From Stenotrophomonas cyclobalanopsidis (lineage in GTDB: Bacteria; Pseudomonadota; Gammaproteobacteria; Xanthomonadales; Xanthomonadaceae): 64,000 nt of DNA. The stretch lies in NCBI RefSeq assembly GCF_008710035.1, contig NZ_VYKI01000012.1, positions 74,788 to 138,787 of the forward strand, read 5' to 3'. Position 1 is the first letter of the stretch. The number at the start of each line of letters is the position of its first letter. The notes beneath the pieces were generated by a model that had not been told where the DNA came from, made no database searches, and was given only the letters and a program-made list of their open reading frames with translations. This document shows positions 15,979-25,028 of the stretch, piece by piece. Position numbers and translations under genes: made by a program.

Positions 15979-17325
15979 ATGAAGCGTGCAGGGCTGGGCA
16001 GGGCAATGGGGGTGGTGCTGGCGCTGGCGGCGTTGCCGGCCATGGCGGCAGCGAACGTGCAGCAGTTCAGCCACGGGCGCTTCGACCAGATACCGGTGCA
16101 CATGCCGGCAGGAACCCCGCAGCGGGTGGTGATCTGGTTCCATGAGCCGACCGCCGGTGGCGATACCAGCCGCCTGCCGATCGAGGCCCTGCGTGCCGAT
16201 GGCGCTCTCGTTGCCGCCGTGGACATCAGCCACCTGCGTGGCGTGCTGAAGCGCGAAGGCGATCCGACCTGCTCGTTCGGTGCCGGCGACGTCGAGAATT
16301 TCTCGCGCTGGCTGCAGGCTTCGCTGCACCTGCCGGGTTATCACCTGCCGTTGATTGGCGGTGATGGCGAAGGTGCGGAGATGGCCTACACGCTGGCCGC
16401 GCAGGCCGATACCCAGGTCTTTGCCGGCCTGCTGACCACCGGCTTCTGCCCTGGCCACAGCCATGAGCGCATGGTCTGCGGCGATGGCGTGAAGCACAAC
16501 CGGCTGCAGCCGGCCGAACTGAATTTTCCGTGGCTGAGCGCGGCCGGCGGCAACGCCTGCCAGGCCGGCCAGGCCAGCCCGTTCGTGCAGCAGGTGGCGA
16601 TGGCGCGTGAGTTCAAGCGCACCGCACGCGGCGATGCCTCGCCCGGCCTGGTGGCTGCGGCACGGGTGGTGGGCGCGCAGGCTGGCGTGAGCCTGGCACC
16701 GCCGCCGGATGCGTTGAAGGGACTGCCGGTGGTGGAAGTGCCGGCCACCGGCAACGGCGACACCCTGGCCATCTTCGTGTCGGGCGACGGCGGCTGGGCC
16801 GGCCTTGACAAGAACGTTGCCGCCTCGCTGAGCGAGCATGGCGTGGCCGTGGTCGGCATCGATTCACTGCGCTATTTCTGGAGCGAGCGCACGCCCAAGG
16901 GCTTTGCCGCCGACCTGCAGAAGATCATCGCCCACTACCGGCAGCAGTGGCACCGCGACAAGGTGATGCTGGTCGGCTTCTCGCAGGGCGCCGACGTGTT
17001 GCCGGCCACCATCAACCAGCTTGATGCAGGCACCCGCGAGAGTGTCGAGCGCATCGCCCTGCTGTCGGTGGGGCGCAAGGCCGATTTCGAATTCCACGTC
17101 AGCAACTGGCTGGGCGGCGGTGGCGATGGCCTGCCGATCGCACCGGAGGTGGCCAGGCTGCCGGCGGGCAAGACACTGTGCGTGTACGGCGAAAAGGATG
17201 AGGATGCGTTGTGCCCGGATCTGCCGGCCGGTGAGGCGGTGCAGAAAGTGAAGCTGCCGGGCGACCATCACTTCAATGGTGATTACGACCGCCTGGCCGA
17301 CGTAATCCTGAAGGGCGGCGCGTAG
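15979..17325 (+). CDS. AcvB/VirJ family hydrolase
   Basis: This exported protein of 448 residues has a signal peptide (residues 1-25, VVLALAALPAMAAA). It carries an alpha/beta hydrolase domain in the C-terminal half with nucleophile Ser335 in GFSQG, preceded by FVSGDGGWAGLDKNVAASL. The DHHF near the end supplies the histidine. This matches the AcvB/VirJ family. In Agrobacterium, AcvB hydrolyses lysyl-phosphatidylglycerol and is encoded with the synthase LpiA. Here the convergent neighbour, 48 bp away, is an MprF-type synthase, which supports the same substrate. The N-terminal half (VQQFSHGRFDQIPVHMPAG) is the VirJ-like duplicated domain. Start is the ATG at 15979; an upstream ATG at 15925 lacks a signal. 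Confidence 0.88.
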   Translation: MKRAGLGRAMGVVLALAALPAMAAANVQQFSHGRFDQIPVHMPAGTPQRVVIWFHEPTAGGDTSRLPIEALRADGALVAAVDISHLRGVLKREGDPTCSFGAGDVENFSRWLQASLHLPGYHLPLIGGDGEGAEMAYTLAAQADTQVFAGLLTTGFCPGHSHERMVCGDGVKHNRLQPAELNFPWLSAAGGNACQAGQASPFVQQVAMAREFKRTARGDASPGLVAAARVVGAQAGVSLAPPPDALKGLPVVEVPATGNGDTLAIFVSGDGGWAGLDKNVAASLSEHGVAVVGIDSLRYFWSERTPKGFAADLQKIIAHYRQQWHRDKVMLVGFSQGADVLPATINQLDAGTRESVERIALLSVGRKADFEFHVSNWLGGGGDGLPIAPEVARLPAGKTLCVYGEKDEDALCPDLPAGEAVQKVKLPGDHHFNGDYDRLADVILKGGA

Positions 17326-17338
17326 GCCGCACCCACCG

Positions 17339-17362
17339 GTAACGCCGGGCCATGCCCGGCGG
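17339..17362. repeat. SMAG/REP palindrome
   Basis: A single GTAA-type copy of the common palindrome (gccgggccatgcccggc) lies in the 48-bp gap between the convergent AcvB and mprF genes. It may serve as a bidirectional terminator-like hairpin, although there is no T-run. Confidence 0.7.
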
Positions 17363-17373
17363 AACACACCCGA

Positions 17374-19938
17374 TCAACCGCGGCGCGGGTCCAGCGAAAT
17401 CAACCGCGTGGCATCCAGCAGCGCCGCCGGCAGGTGCATGCCACCCGGTGCGGCGAGGTAGCGCGGGCGCCACTGCGGGGCGAACTTCGATTTGAACCGG
17501 CGCAGGCCGCTGAAGCCGTAGAAACGTTCGCCATGCCGCGCCAGCAGGCCGGCCAAGCGGTTCCAGCGGCCCGCCAAGCGGTGCTGGGCCAACCCGGACA
17601 GCGGCGCCATGCCCAGCGAGAAACGCGCATAGCCCTGCGCGCGGCCCCACAGGAACAGCTCGATGAACAGGAAATCCATCGTGCCCTTCGGTGCCTCGTT
17701 GACGTGGCGCATCAGGTCCACCGACAGCTCGGCACCGGCCGGTGCCTGCCACAGGTTGGCGAAGGCCACGATCTCGCCCTCGGCCTCGACCAGCGCCACC
17801 GGGAAACGCACCAGGTACTGCGGGTCGAAGCTGCCCAGCGAGAAGCCTTTTTCATCCCCCGCCTTGTCGTCCAGCCACGCGTTGGAAATGGCGTGCAGGC
17901 GCGGCAGCAGCTCGGGAATCTCTTCCAACGCTGCCACGCGGAACGACAGGCCGCTGCGCTTGCCGCGGTTCCAGGCCTGGCGCAGGTCGGCACGCTCGCG
18001 GCCTTCGAGGCCGAAGTCGTGCAGCGGCACGATGGCTTCCTCACCCAGCTTGACCAGGCCCAGGCCGAGATCCAGATAGGTCTGCCAGTACGCCTCGCCC
18101 ACCTGGTAGAACACCGGGCGCAGGCCAAGGCGGTCGGCTTCCTCGCGGAAGCGCCAGATCAGCGCACGGGCAACGTCGGGCGGGCCGACCGGGTCGCCCA
18201 TCGCGATCAGCGAGCCGCCATAGCGCTGCATCATCACAAAGCCCTGTTTCGCCTCGTCGCGCAGCACCGCCTTGTCGGCGGTCAGCACCAGGCAGGCCTG
18301 GGTATCGGTTGCGCTCGCCAGCACTGGGGCCAGCGCCTGCAGAGTGGCATCGCCGGCGGCCGGCAGCGGCGTGCGCGTGCTGTGCAGCAGGCGCGCCAGG
18401 CCGAACATCACCAGCGCGATGGCCACCACCAGCAACGCGCGCAGCGCACGCGGCGCATTGCCCGACACCGCGAACTGCCACCACAGCTCGTTCTGGTACT
18501 CGACGTGGCTGTAGGTGAAGAACAGCAGCCAGGTGACCGCGACCAGCACCAGGCCCAGGTTGCGCAGCCACGGCCACGACCACGCTTCATCCAGCAGCGC
18601 GCCCTGGCGGTAGAACTCACGGCGCGCGGCCCACAGCGCCATCGCCACCAGCAGCGCGGACACGGCGATGAGCGGCTGGCCGCCGCGCAGCCACAGTGGC
18701 AGCGGGGTGATCACGCACACCGCCATCGCCAGCATCCAGGCCGCATGGCTGCGCCGGGCCAGGCCCTGGCCGATCAGCAGCAGGGCGACGCCACCGAGGC
18801 TGCCGATCAGGTGCGAGGTTTCCAGGATCGGCAGCGAGGCGTTGAGCAGATGGCGGCGCGGCGTCGGCAGCGTGCCATCGATGACCAGCGCAGCGCCGAT
18901 GCTGAAGGCGGCCAGCGCGATGATCTGCGGCAGCCACGGGCGCAGCGCATGCCAGCCGGCGCGGGTGGCACCGGCGCTGGCCTGCAGCGGCTGGCGCAGG
19001 GCCGGGGCGAGGGCGAGCAGGGTGGCCAGCAGCAGCGGCAGCACATAATAGGTGACGCGATAGATCAGCGCGGCCGCCAGCACCGCGGCCGGGGCGACCT
19101 GCGGCAGCAGTTTCAGCAGGCTCCATTCGAACACGCCCAGACCGGCCGGGACCGTGGACACCAGGCCGGCCAGCACCGCCACCAGGTACAGGCCGACGAA
19201 GCCGGGCAGGCCGGTGGGCGTCGAGTCGGGCAGCAGTACGTAAAACGCGGCGCTGGCCAGCACCAGTTCGATCACGCTGAGCACGGTGACGCCGAGCATC
19301 GTGCGGCGATCCGGCAGCCACAGGCCATGGCCGAAGATGTGGAACTGGCGCCCGTTGCGGCCAACCAGCAGCACGGTGGCGGCGTAGGCGAGCAGGGCGA
19401 GGATGCCCACCACGCGCACCGCGGCCGGGTCCAGCGGCAGGGCCAGCGCGGCGCCGGCCGGTTCCATGCACAGCGCGACGCCGATCAGCAGCCAGGCGCC
19501 GAACACGAAGCCCAGCGTGCTCATCAGCACCACCTGGCCGATCTGCGCCAGGTCGAGGCCGGCGCTGCGGTAGCCGCGCAGGCGCACCGCGCCGCCGGTC
19601 AGTGCGGCAAAGCCCACCGTCTGCCCCAGGGTGTGGGCAAGGAAGGCGGTGATGCCCACGCGCGCCGGATGCACGCGGATGCCGCTGCGGCGCAGGCCGA
19701 TGGCATCGAAGCCGATCAGGCAACCGTAGCTGGCCAGGCCCAGCAGCACGGTCAGCGCGATCTGCGTGCCGGTCAGCTTGTGGAAGGCTTCGCGGATGGC
19801 GCGGTAGCCGTGCTCGTCGAACTCGTTGGCCAGCCCGTGCAGGGCCAGCGCCAGGATCAGCAGCGGGACGACGATGGTCAGGACCCGCTTCCATGCCGGG
19901 GTGTGCGAAGCGGTGGTGGGATCGTTGGCTGGGGTCAT
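17374..19938 (-). CDS. mprF: Bifunctional lysylphosphatidylglycerol synthetase/flippase MprF
   Basis: This protein of 854 residues is a full-length MprF. The N-terminal part, roughly residues 1-530, has about 13-14 membrane helices and forms the flippase. The C-terminal part, roughly 550-850, is the cytoplasmic GNAT-like DUF2156 synthase that transfers an amino acid from aminoacyl-tRNA to phosphatidylglycerol; FLFIELFLWGRAQGYARFSLGMAPL and GLRRFKSKF are usual in this domain. Adding lysine lowers the negative surface charge and raises resistance to cationic peptides. The partner AcvB-type hydrolase is convergent, so synthesis and breakdown may be balanced locally. The ATG at 19938 gives the expected N-terminus. 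Confidence 0.94.
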   Translation of the reverse strand: MTPANDPTTASHTPAWKRVLTIVVPLLILALALHGLANEFDEHGYRAIREAFHKLTGTQIALTVLLGLASYGCLIGFDAIGLRRSGIRVHPARVGITAFLAHTLGQTVGFAALTGGAVRLRGYRSAGLDLAQIGQVVLMSTLGFVFGAWLLIGVALCMEPAGAALALPLDPAAVRVVGILALLAYAATVLLVGRNGRQFHIFGHGLWLPDRRTMLGVTVLSVIELVLASAAFYVLLPDSTPTGLPGFVGLYLVAVLAGLVSTVPAGLGVFEWSLLKLLPQVAPAAVLAAALIYRVTYYVLPLLLATLLALAPALRQPLQASAGATRAGWHALRPWLPQIIALAAFSIGAALVIDGTLPTPRRHLLNASLPILETSHLIGSLGGVALLLIGQGLARRSHAAWMLAMAVCVITPLPLWLRGGQPLIAVSALLVAMALWAARREFYRQGALLDEAWSWPWLRNLGLVLVAVTWLLFFTYSHVEYQNELWWQFAVSGNAPRALRALLVVAIALVMFGLARLLHSTRTPLPAAGDATLQALAPVLASATDTQACLVLTADKAVLRDEAKQGFVMMQRYGGSLIAMGDPVGPPDVARALIWRFREEADRLGLRPVFYQVGEAYWQTYLDLGLGLVKLGEEAIVPLHDFGLEGRERADLRQAWNRGKRSGLSFRVAALEEIPELLPRLHAISNAWLDDKAGDEKGFSLGSFDPQYLVRFPVALVEAEGEIVAFANLWQAPAGAELSVDLMRHVNEAPKGTMDFLFIELFLWGRAQGYARFSLGMAPLSGLAQHRLAGRWNRLAGLLARHGERFYGFSGLRRFKSKFAPQWRPRYLAAPGGMHLPAALLDATRLISLDPRRG

Positions 19939-20132
19939 CGGCGCAAGAGTGCGACAGCAGGGGGAAGAGGGGTGTCAACGTGAACGTGGCGCATCGTGCA
20001 CCTGTCGCTGGCGTTTGACCAGCACCGGCACTGTGCGGCGATTGGCGGCAACGCATGTGGGTGCGGGAGGCCACATTTCACCGCCCGGCTGGGTGAGAAT
20101 GGGGTTCAGTCCACCCCGCAGGAGCCACGCCC

Positions 20133-20480
20133 ATGATGGAGCGTTACGACGTCGGACCGCGCATGTCCGAGATGACCGTGCACAACAAGGTCGCCTACCT
20201 TTCCGGCCAGATTCCGGATGACACCAGCCAGGACATCACCGGGCAGACCCGGCAGGTGCTGGCCGAGATCGACAAGCTGCTGGCGCAGGTGGCCAGTGAT
20301 CGCCAGCACGTGCTGCGCGCGGAAGTGTTCCTGGCCGACATCGCCGATTTCGACGGCATGAACAAGGCATGGGATGAGTGGGTGGTCGAAGGTGCGACCC
20401 CGGCGCGTGCGACGTTCGAAGCGAAGCTGGCGCATGCCGAGTGGAAGGTCGAGATCGTGATCACGGCGGCCGTGCCGTAA
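20133..20480 (+). CDS. RidA family protein
   Basis: This small cytoplasmic protein of 115 residues belongs to the RidA/YjgF/Rid family, which deaminates reactive enamine or imine intermediates made by PLP enzymes. The pattern VAYLSGQIPDDTSQDITGQTRQVL, DRQHVLRAEVFLADI and ATPARATFEAKLA is typical of the family; the arginine in ARATF is the candidate catalytic arginine. Two adjacent ATGs (20133 and 20136) could start it. A purine-rich ccgcagga precedes. It is monocistronic, followed by a 39-nt palindrome that may end transcription. Confidence 0.92.
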   Translation: MMERYDVGPRMSEMTVHNKVAYLSGQIPDDTSQDITGQTRQVLAEIDKLLAQVASDRQHVLRAEVFLADIADFDGMNKAWDEWVVEGATPARATFEAKLAHAEWKVEIVITAAVP

Positions 20481-20498
20481 TCCTGGATTGCGTGAAGC

Positions 20499-20537
20499 GG
20501 GGTCGGATCCCTCTCCGAAGGAGAGGGCTCTGATCCC
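20499..20537. repeat. 39-nt intergenic palindrome, copy 1
   Basis: The unit runs from ggggtcggatccc through tctccgaaggaga to a gatccc end. The inner stem ccctctcc/ggagaggg pairs perfectly around a two-base loop, and the outer arms ggggtc/gatccc pair loosely. The same 39-nt pattern recurs at 21154-21192 and 25121-25159. It sits just after the ridA gene and ahead of the end of the convergent gene. Confidence 0.75.
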
Positions 20538-20545
20538 GTTCTGGT

Positions 20546-20902
20546 TCAGTGCGGGCGGATTTTCGTCGCGGCGTGCGCGGAGAGGGCGATGCAGGCCTGC
20601 ATCAGGCCTTCCATGATGCGGTCGCCGACGTATTCGTCAGCCTCGCCGTCCTGGCGGGTGCGTTCGGCGGCGAGCATGATCTCCTGCACTACGCGCAGGC
20701 CGACCAGGGTGCGGTCTGCGTCGGTCAGACCGAGATGGCCGCCGGGCAGCAGGTAGCCCTCCGGCCAGGGGAATCCATCGACGGCGGCAGCCGCGCTGAT
20801 CTTCCGCAGCAGGGCCATCATCCTGTCGGGATGGCGCTCGATCTCGTCTGCTGCATTGGTGAGGTCGCGGGTGCATGCATCGGTAACGTCCGAAGGGGTC
20901 AT
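20546..20902 (-). CDS. Hypothetical protein
   Basis: This gene encodes a 118-residue helical protein I do not recognise. It begins MTPSDVTDACTRDLTNAADE and includes DGFPWPEGYLLPGGHLGL in the middle, followed by a long helix with VGLRVVQEIMLAAERTRQ. No signal peptide, membrane segment or cysteine cluster is present. It converges with ridA across the 39-nt palindrome. Codon use is like its neighbours, so it seems a real gene. Confidence 0.6.
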   Translation of the reverse strand: MTPSDVTDACTRDLTNAADEIERHPDRMMALLRKISAAAAVDGFPWPEGYLLPGGHLGLTDADRTLVGLRVVQEIMLAAERTRQDGEADEYVGDRIMEGLMQACIALSAHAATKIRPH

Positions 20903-21153
20903 GGCATAGCTCCGTTCAGGTCAATCGATAGCCGCCACGGCACGGTGGCGGGCGGAACGTGGCTTGAAAACCGGCCAGCCGCTTGGGGTGGCCGGTCACA
21001 GGACGTTTGCGGAAGTCTGGCACGCGGTTGAAAGAGGCCGCAGTGGGCTGGCGCATGTGCCGCGAGCAGCGGGGCAATCTGCGATGTGCGTCCTGTTCCG
21101 TGAGGGCGCGGGGCGTGTAACGCTGGGTGATCGCGACGAATGTCTGCGGAGCT
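20903..21153. other. Intergenic region without recognised gene
   Basis: About 250 bp upstream of the hypothetical gene contain one imperfect hairpin (accggcca...tggccggt around 20970-20997) and no convincing open frame. The region must carry the promoter of the gene starting at 20902; I cannot define it. Confidence 0.4.
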
Positions 21154-21192
21154 GGGGTCAGAGCCCTTTCCTTTGGAAAGGGATCCGACCCC
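21154..21192. repeat. 39-nt intergenic palindrome, copy 2
   Basis: The unit starts ggggtcagagccctttc and ends gggatccgacccc. The inner stem ccctttcc/ggaaaggg and the outer stem ggggtc/gacccc both pair perfectly, with a small internal bulge. It is located 12 bp beyond the stop of the rnfB-like gene, where it could act as a transcript 3' end. Confidence 0.78.
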
Positions 21193-21203
21193 GGCAGCGG
21201 CTG

Positions 21204-21617
21204 CTACAGCTGCACCAGGTCGATGCAGTCCACCGGGCACGGCGGGATGCACAGCTCGCAGCCGGTGCACAGGTCGGCAATCACCGTGTGCATGTACTTG
21301 GCGCCGCCGACGATGGCGTCCACCGGGCAGGCCTGGATGCACTTGGTGCAACCGATGCAGTCGGCTTCGACGATCAGCGCGACCTGCGGCGCCTTGTGCT
21401 CACCGCGCGTGCGGTCGAAGGGCACGGCCGGTACGCCCAGCACCTGCGCCAGCGCGCGTGCACCGGCATCGCCACCGGGCGGGCAGCGGTCCACGCCCGC
21501 TTCGCCGCGTGCCATCGCCTGCGCATACGGGCGGCAGCCGTCGTAGCCACATTGCCCGCATTGGGTCTGCGGCAGCAGGCGGTCGAGGCGTTCGGTCAGG
21601 GGCGGGATCAGGCTCAT
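21204..21617 (-). CDS. rnfB: RnfB-like ferredoxin (short)
   Basis: This protein of 137 residues is an RnfB-like iron-sulphur protein. Near the N-terminus, [18 protein letters not shown] (residues 17-34) is the Fe-S domain of RnfB. Two four-cysteine ferredoxin motifs follow: [16 protein letters not shown] and [16 protein letters not shown]. Typical RnfB also has an N-terminal membrane helix, which is absent here, so the protein is probably soluble or peripherally bound. No other rnf gene (A, C, D, G, E) is in the window, which suggests that it serves as an electron carrier outside a complete Rnf complex. The gene is 25 bp downstream of the HAD phosphatase gene and likely in an operon with it and metG. 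Confidence 0.85.
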   Translation of the reverse strand: MSLIPPLTERLDRLLPQTQCGQCGYDGCRPYAQAMARGEAGVDRCPPGGDAGARALAQVLGVPAVPFDRTRGEHKAPQVALIVEADCIGCTKCIQACPVDAIVGGAKYMHTVIADLCTGCELCIPPCPVDCIDLVQL

Positions 21618-21642
21618 GCGTGGCGAAGGCTGCGCGTTGGAA

Positions 21643-22233
21643 TCACTTCAGGGGTCTGCCGCGGTACCAGCGCTCGTGGGCGAGGGCCAGCATCGGGCGG
21701 TCTTCGTAGCTGTCGCCGTAGGCGTGGATGCGCAGGTAGCGCGACAGGTCGAACTGGCGGCGGATGTGCTCGACCTTGCGCGGGCCACAGTCGCCGCCCG
21801 CATAGCGCCCGGTCAGGCGTCCATCCTGGCTTTCCAGCCGGTTGCAGATCAGCTGCAGGCCCAGCTGTTCGCACCACGGGCGCAGGTACAGGTCCAGCGA
21901 ACCGGACACGATCACCACGGTGTGCTCCTGTTTCTTGTGCCAGCGGATCTGCTCCAGCATTTCCGGACGCATCACCTCGGGCAGCACCTCGCGGGCGAAA
22001 CCGGCCGCCAGCGTGGCGATGTCATCGGCATGGCGTTCGCTGAAGGTGAGACGGGTGACGCGGGCGCGGATGCGCGCGGCGGAGATGATGCGCAGGCGGT
22101 AGGCCAGCAGCCAGGGGCCGACCTTCCACCACGCGCGCGCCAGCTGCTCGGGCGTGGCCACGCGGCGCAGGAAGCGGCCATAGGTATCGCAGGTGGTGAC
22201 GGTGTGGTCGAAATCAAACAGCGCCAGTTCCAT
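21643..22233 (-). CDS. HAD-IB family hydrolase
   Basis: This 196-residue protein belongs to the HAD superfamily, subfamily IB, of Mg-dependent phosphatases. The nucleophile motif is [19 protein letters not shown] (residues 5-23, with DxD). Motif II is the serine in [15 protein letters not shown], motif III includes a lysine in [12 protein letters not shown], and motif IV is [11 protein letters not shown]. Similar enzymes include phosphoserine phosphatase-like and phosphatidylglycerophosphate phosphatase-like proteins; substrate cannot be fixed. I chose the ATG at 22233 because ggagag precedes it by 7 nt; the ATG at 22248 has none. It lies between metG (75 bp upstream) and rnfB. Confidence 0.88.
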   Translation of the reverse strand: MELALFDFDHTVTTCDTYGRFLRRVATPEQLARAWWKVGPWLLAYRLRIISAARIRARVTRLTFSERHADDIATLAAGFAREVLPEVMRPEMLEQIRWHKKQEHTVVIVSGSLDLYLRPWCEQLGLQLICNRLESQDGRLTGRYAGGDCGPRKVEHIRRQFDLSRYLRIHAYGDSYEDRPMLALAHERWYRGRPLK

Positions 22234-22308
22234 CCTGCTCTCTCCCATGGCGGTGCCATCCGTGGCGGTCTGCGAGGAGGGCGCGGCGGTGGGCGCGCCC
22301 GCAGGGCA

Positions 22309-24390
22309 TCAGCGGACCGGCATGCCCGGCTGCGCGCCGCTGTCGGCATCCAGCAGCGCCAGCGCGCCACCGTCGAAACCGGCCGACAGGATCATGCCTT
22401 CGCTCAGGCCGAAGCGCATCTTGCGCGGGGCCAGGTTGGCGATGAACACCACGCTGCGGCCGACCAGCGCTTCCGGTTCGCCGTAGCTGCCGCGAATGCC
22501 GGAGAAGATCTGGCGCTTGCCCAGGTCGCCCGCATCCAGTTCGAAGCGCAGCAGCTTGTCCGAGCCTTCCACGAATTCGCACACCAGCACCTTGCCGATG
22601 CGCAGGTCGAGCTTGGCGAAATCATCGATGCCGATGTAGGCCGGTGCGTCGGCGCTCTTCGCTTCGTCCTTGGCCGGGGCCGGGGCAGCCGGCTTCACGG
22701 CTTCGGTCTTGGCGGCGGGGGCGGCAGCGGCGGCCGGCTGCAGGGTGTCCTTGGAGGCGTCGATCATGGCGTCAATCTTCTTCGGGTCGATACGGGTGAA
22801 CAGCGGGGTGTATTCAGCAATGCGGTGGCCCAGCAGCGGCTGTGCCAGTGCGGTCCAGTCGTTCACCGGGGCGGCCAGGAAGGCTTCGGCCTGCGCGGCG
22901 GTGGCCGGCAGCACCGGCTTCAGGGCGGTGACCAGCACGCGGAACAGGTTCAGGCCCTGGCTGCACACCGCCTGCAGCTGCGCGTCGGCGCCTTCCTGCT
23001 TGGCGATGACCCACGGCTTGACCTCGTCGATGTAGCGGTTGGCTTCGTCGGCCAGGGTCATGGTCAGGCGGATGGCGGCGGCCGGATCGTTGCGCTCGTA
23101 GGCTTCACGGATCGGCGCCAGGCCATCGACGAAGCGCTGGTACTGCGCCGCATCGGGCAGCTGCGCCGCCAGCAGGCCATCGAAGCGCTTGCTGATGAAG
23201 CCGGCGCAGCGGCTGGCCAGGTTGACGAACTTGCCGACCAGGTCGGCGTTCACGCGCGCCACGAAGTCGCCCAGGTTCAGGTCGAGGTCGTCCACGCCGC
23301 CGCTGGTCTTGGCCGCGTAGTAGTAACGCAGGGCTTCCGGTTCCAGGCCGGCGTCGAGGAACGTACGCGCCATCACGAAGGTGCCGCGCGACTTGCTCAT
23401 CTTCGCGCCGTCGACCATCAGGTAGCCGTTGACGTGCAGGCGGGTCGGCGCGCGGTGGCCGGTACCGTTCAGCACCGCCGGCCAGAACAGGCCGTGGAAG
23501 TTGACGATGTCCTTGCCGATGAAGTGGTGCAGTTCGGTGCTGCTGCCTTCGCGCAGGTGCGATTCGAAGTCTTCGCCGAGCTTGCCGCACAGGGTCTGGA
23601 AGCTGGACAGGTAGCCGATCGGCGCGTCCAGCCAGACGTAGAAGTATTTGCCCGGCTGGCCGGGGATCTCGAAACCGAAGTACGGCGCGTCACGCGAGAT
23701 GTCCCACGCGCGCAGGCCGCCGTCAGCGTCCAGCCATTCCATCAGCTTGGCCTTCACACCCGGCAGGGCGACGTCGCCGGCCAGCCAGTTGCGCAGGAAG
23801 CCTTCGAAACGGCCGACCTCGAAGAAGAAGTGTTCCGAATCGCGGATTTCCGGCGTGGCGCCGGAAATCACCGACTTCGGATCCTTCAGGTCGGTCGGGT
23901 TGTAGGTGGCACCGCAGACCTCGCAGTTGTCGCCGTACTGGTCGGCGCTGCCGCAGTTCGGGCAGATGCCCTTGATGTAGCGGTCGGGCAGGAACATGCC
24001 CTTGGCCGGGTCGTAGAACTGCGCCACCGAGCGACGGCTGATGTGGCCGGCCGCTTCCAGCTTCAGGTAGAACTGCTCGGTCAGCGCCTTGTTGGCCGCC
24101 GAGTTGGTCGAGTCGTAGTGGTCGAAGGCCACGCCGAAGGCGGCGAAGTCGCGCTCATGGCCGGCCTGGATGTTGGCGATGAAGGCTTCCGGGGTGACCC
24201 CGGCCTTTTCCGCCGCCAGCATGATCGGCGTGCCGTGGGTGTCGTCGGCGCAGACGAACCAGGCCTTGCCGCCGCTCATTCGCCGCGCGCGCACCCAGAT
24301 GTCAGCCTGGATGTAGCCGACCAGATGGCCCAGGTGCAGGGGGCCGTTGGCGTAGGGCAGGGCGGTGGTGACGAGCGCGGTACGGGTCAT
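22309..24390 (-). CDS. metG: Methionyl-tRNA synthetase
   Basis: Methionyl-tRNA synthetase charges initiator and elongator tRNA-Met with methionine. The protein is 693 residues long. The class I signature HLGH is at residues 19-22, the zinc knuckle CPNCGSADQYGDNCEVCG is near residues 143-160, and KMSKS precedes RGTF near residue 330. After an Ala/Lys-rich linker, the C-terminal ~100 residues form the tRNA-binding (EMAP-like) domain (IDDFAKLDLRIGKVL), used for dimerisation. Length and domain order match the E. coli type. It begins a probable operon with the HAD and rnfB-like genes. Confidence 0.97.
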   Translation of the reverse strand: MTRTALVTTALPYANGPLHLGHLVGYIQADIWVRARRMSGGKAWFVCADDTHGTPIMLAAEKAGVTPEAFIANIQAGHERDFAAFGVAFDHYDSTNSAANKALTEQFYLKLEAAGHISRRSVAQFYDPAKGMFLPDRYIKGICPNCGSADQYGDNCEVCGATYNPTDLKDPKSVISGATPEIRDSEHFFFEVGRFEGFLRNWLAGDVALPGVKAKLMEWLDADGGLRAWDISRDAPYFGFEIPGQPGKYFYVWLDAPIGYLSSFQTLCGKLGEDFESHLREGSSTELHHFIGKDIVNFHGLFWPAVLNGTGHRAPTRLHVNGYLMVDGAKMSKSRGTFVMARTFLDAGLEPEALRYYYAAKTSGGVDDLDLNLGDFVARVNADLVGKFVNLASRCAGFISKRFDGLLAAQLPDAAQYQRFVDGLAPIREAYERNDPAAAIRLTMTLADEANRYIDEVKPWVIAKQEGADAQLQAVCSQGLNLFRVLVTALKPVLPATAAQAEAFLAAPVNDWTALAQPLLGHRIAEYTPLFTRIDPKKIDAMIDASKDTLQPAAAAAPAAKTEAVKPAAPAPAKDEAKSADAPAYIGIDDFAKLDLRIGKVLVCEFVEGSDKLLRFELDAGDLGKRQIFSGIRGSYGEPEALVGRSVVFIANLAPRKMRFGLSEGMILSAGFDGGALALLDADSGAQPGMPVR

Positions 24391-24492
24391 GGTCGCGGGG
24401 TGCAGCCGAGGGGAACCGCAGATTATCGCATGCCTGCAACGAGGTGACCCGGCCGGGGCCGGGTCACGGGGGTACGGCGTGGGCCGGGCGTG

Positions 24493-24942
24493 TTACTCGC
24501 GGACCCAGGTCTGGGTGCGGCAGATGAAGGCGATGCAGCCGGACACGTCCAGCTTGCCGCCGCCCGGCTGCAGTTCCAGCTTGGACTTGTAGGTCTTGCC
24601 GTTGGCCGGGTCGAGGATGGTGCCACCGGACCACTTGCTGTGGCTGCCCTTGTCCTGCGACAGGTTCCACAGGATGGTCATGCCCTTCACCGGCTTGTTC
24701 TTGTTGGCGCCTTCGCAGCCATCGCAGACCGGGTTGGGACCCTTGTCCGAGTGCAGGATCTCGACCACCTTGCCGGTCAGCGCGCCGTTGGCAGCCTGGC
24801 TGATCTCGACGATCGACTTCACCTTGCCGGTCTTGTCGTCGATGGTCTTCCAGCGGCCGGCGGCGCTGTCGGCGGCCTGGGCCGACAGGGCGGCCAGGCA
24901 CAGCGGCAGTGCCAGCAACAGGGTCTTGAAGGTCTTGCGCAT
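24493..24942 (-). CDS. DUF2147 domain-containing exported protein
   Basis: This protein of 149 residues has a signal peptide (FKTLLLALPLCLAALSAQAAD) and a mature DUF2147 domain of about 120 residues, a beta-rich fold. The start of the mature domain reads AAGRWKTIDDKTGKVKSIVEI, and four cysteines (two in VCDGCEG, two in CIAFIC) could make two disulphides in the periplasm. The function of DUF2147 is unknown; it resembles small lipocalin-like folds. A gag-containing ribosome site precedes the ATG at 24942. It is transcribed alone. Confidence 0.9.
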   Translation of the reverse strand: MRKTFKTLLLALPLCLAALSAQAADSAAGRWKTIDDKTGKVKSIVEISQAANGALTGKVVEILHSDKGPNPVCDGCEGANKNKPVKGMTILWNLSQDKGSHSKWSGGTILDPANGKTYKSKLELQPGGGKLDVSGCIAFICRTQTWVRE

Positions 24943-25028
24943 GGTCCCCTCCCAGGGTTCATTCCGGCACGTCGCCGGTCAGGGCGACTGTATACCCATT
25001 CGGCGGGGTATGGGGAAGGGGGGGCTTT

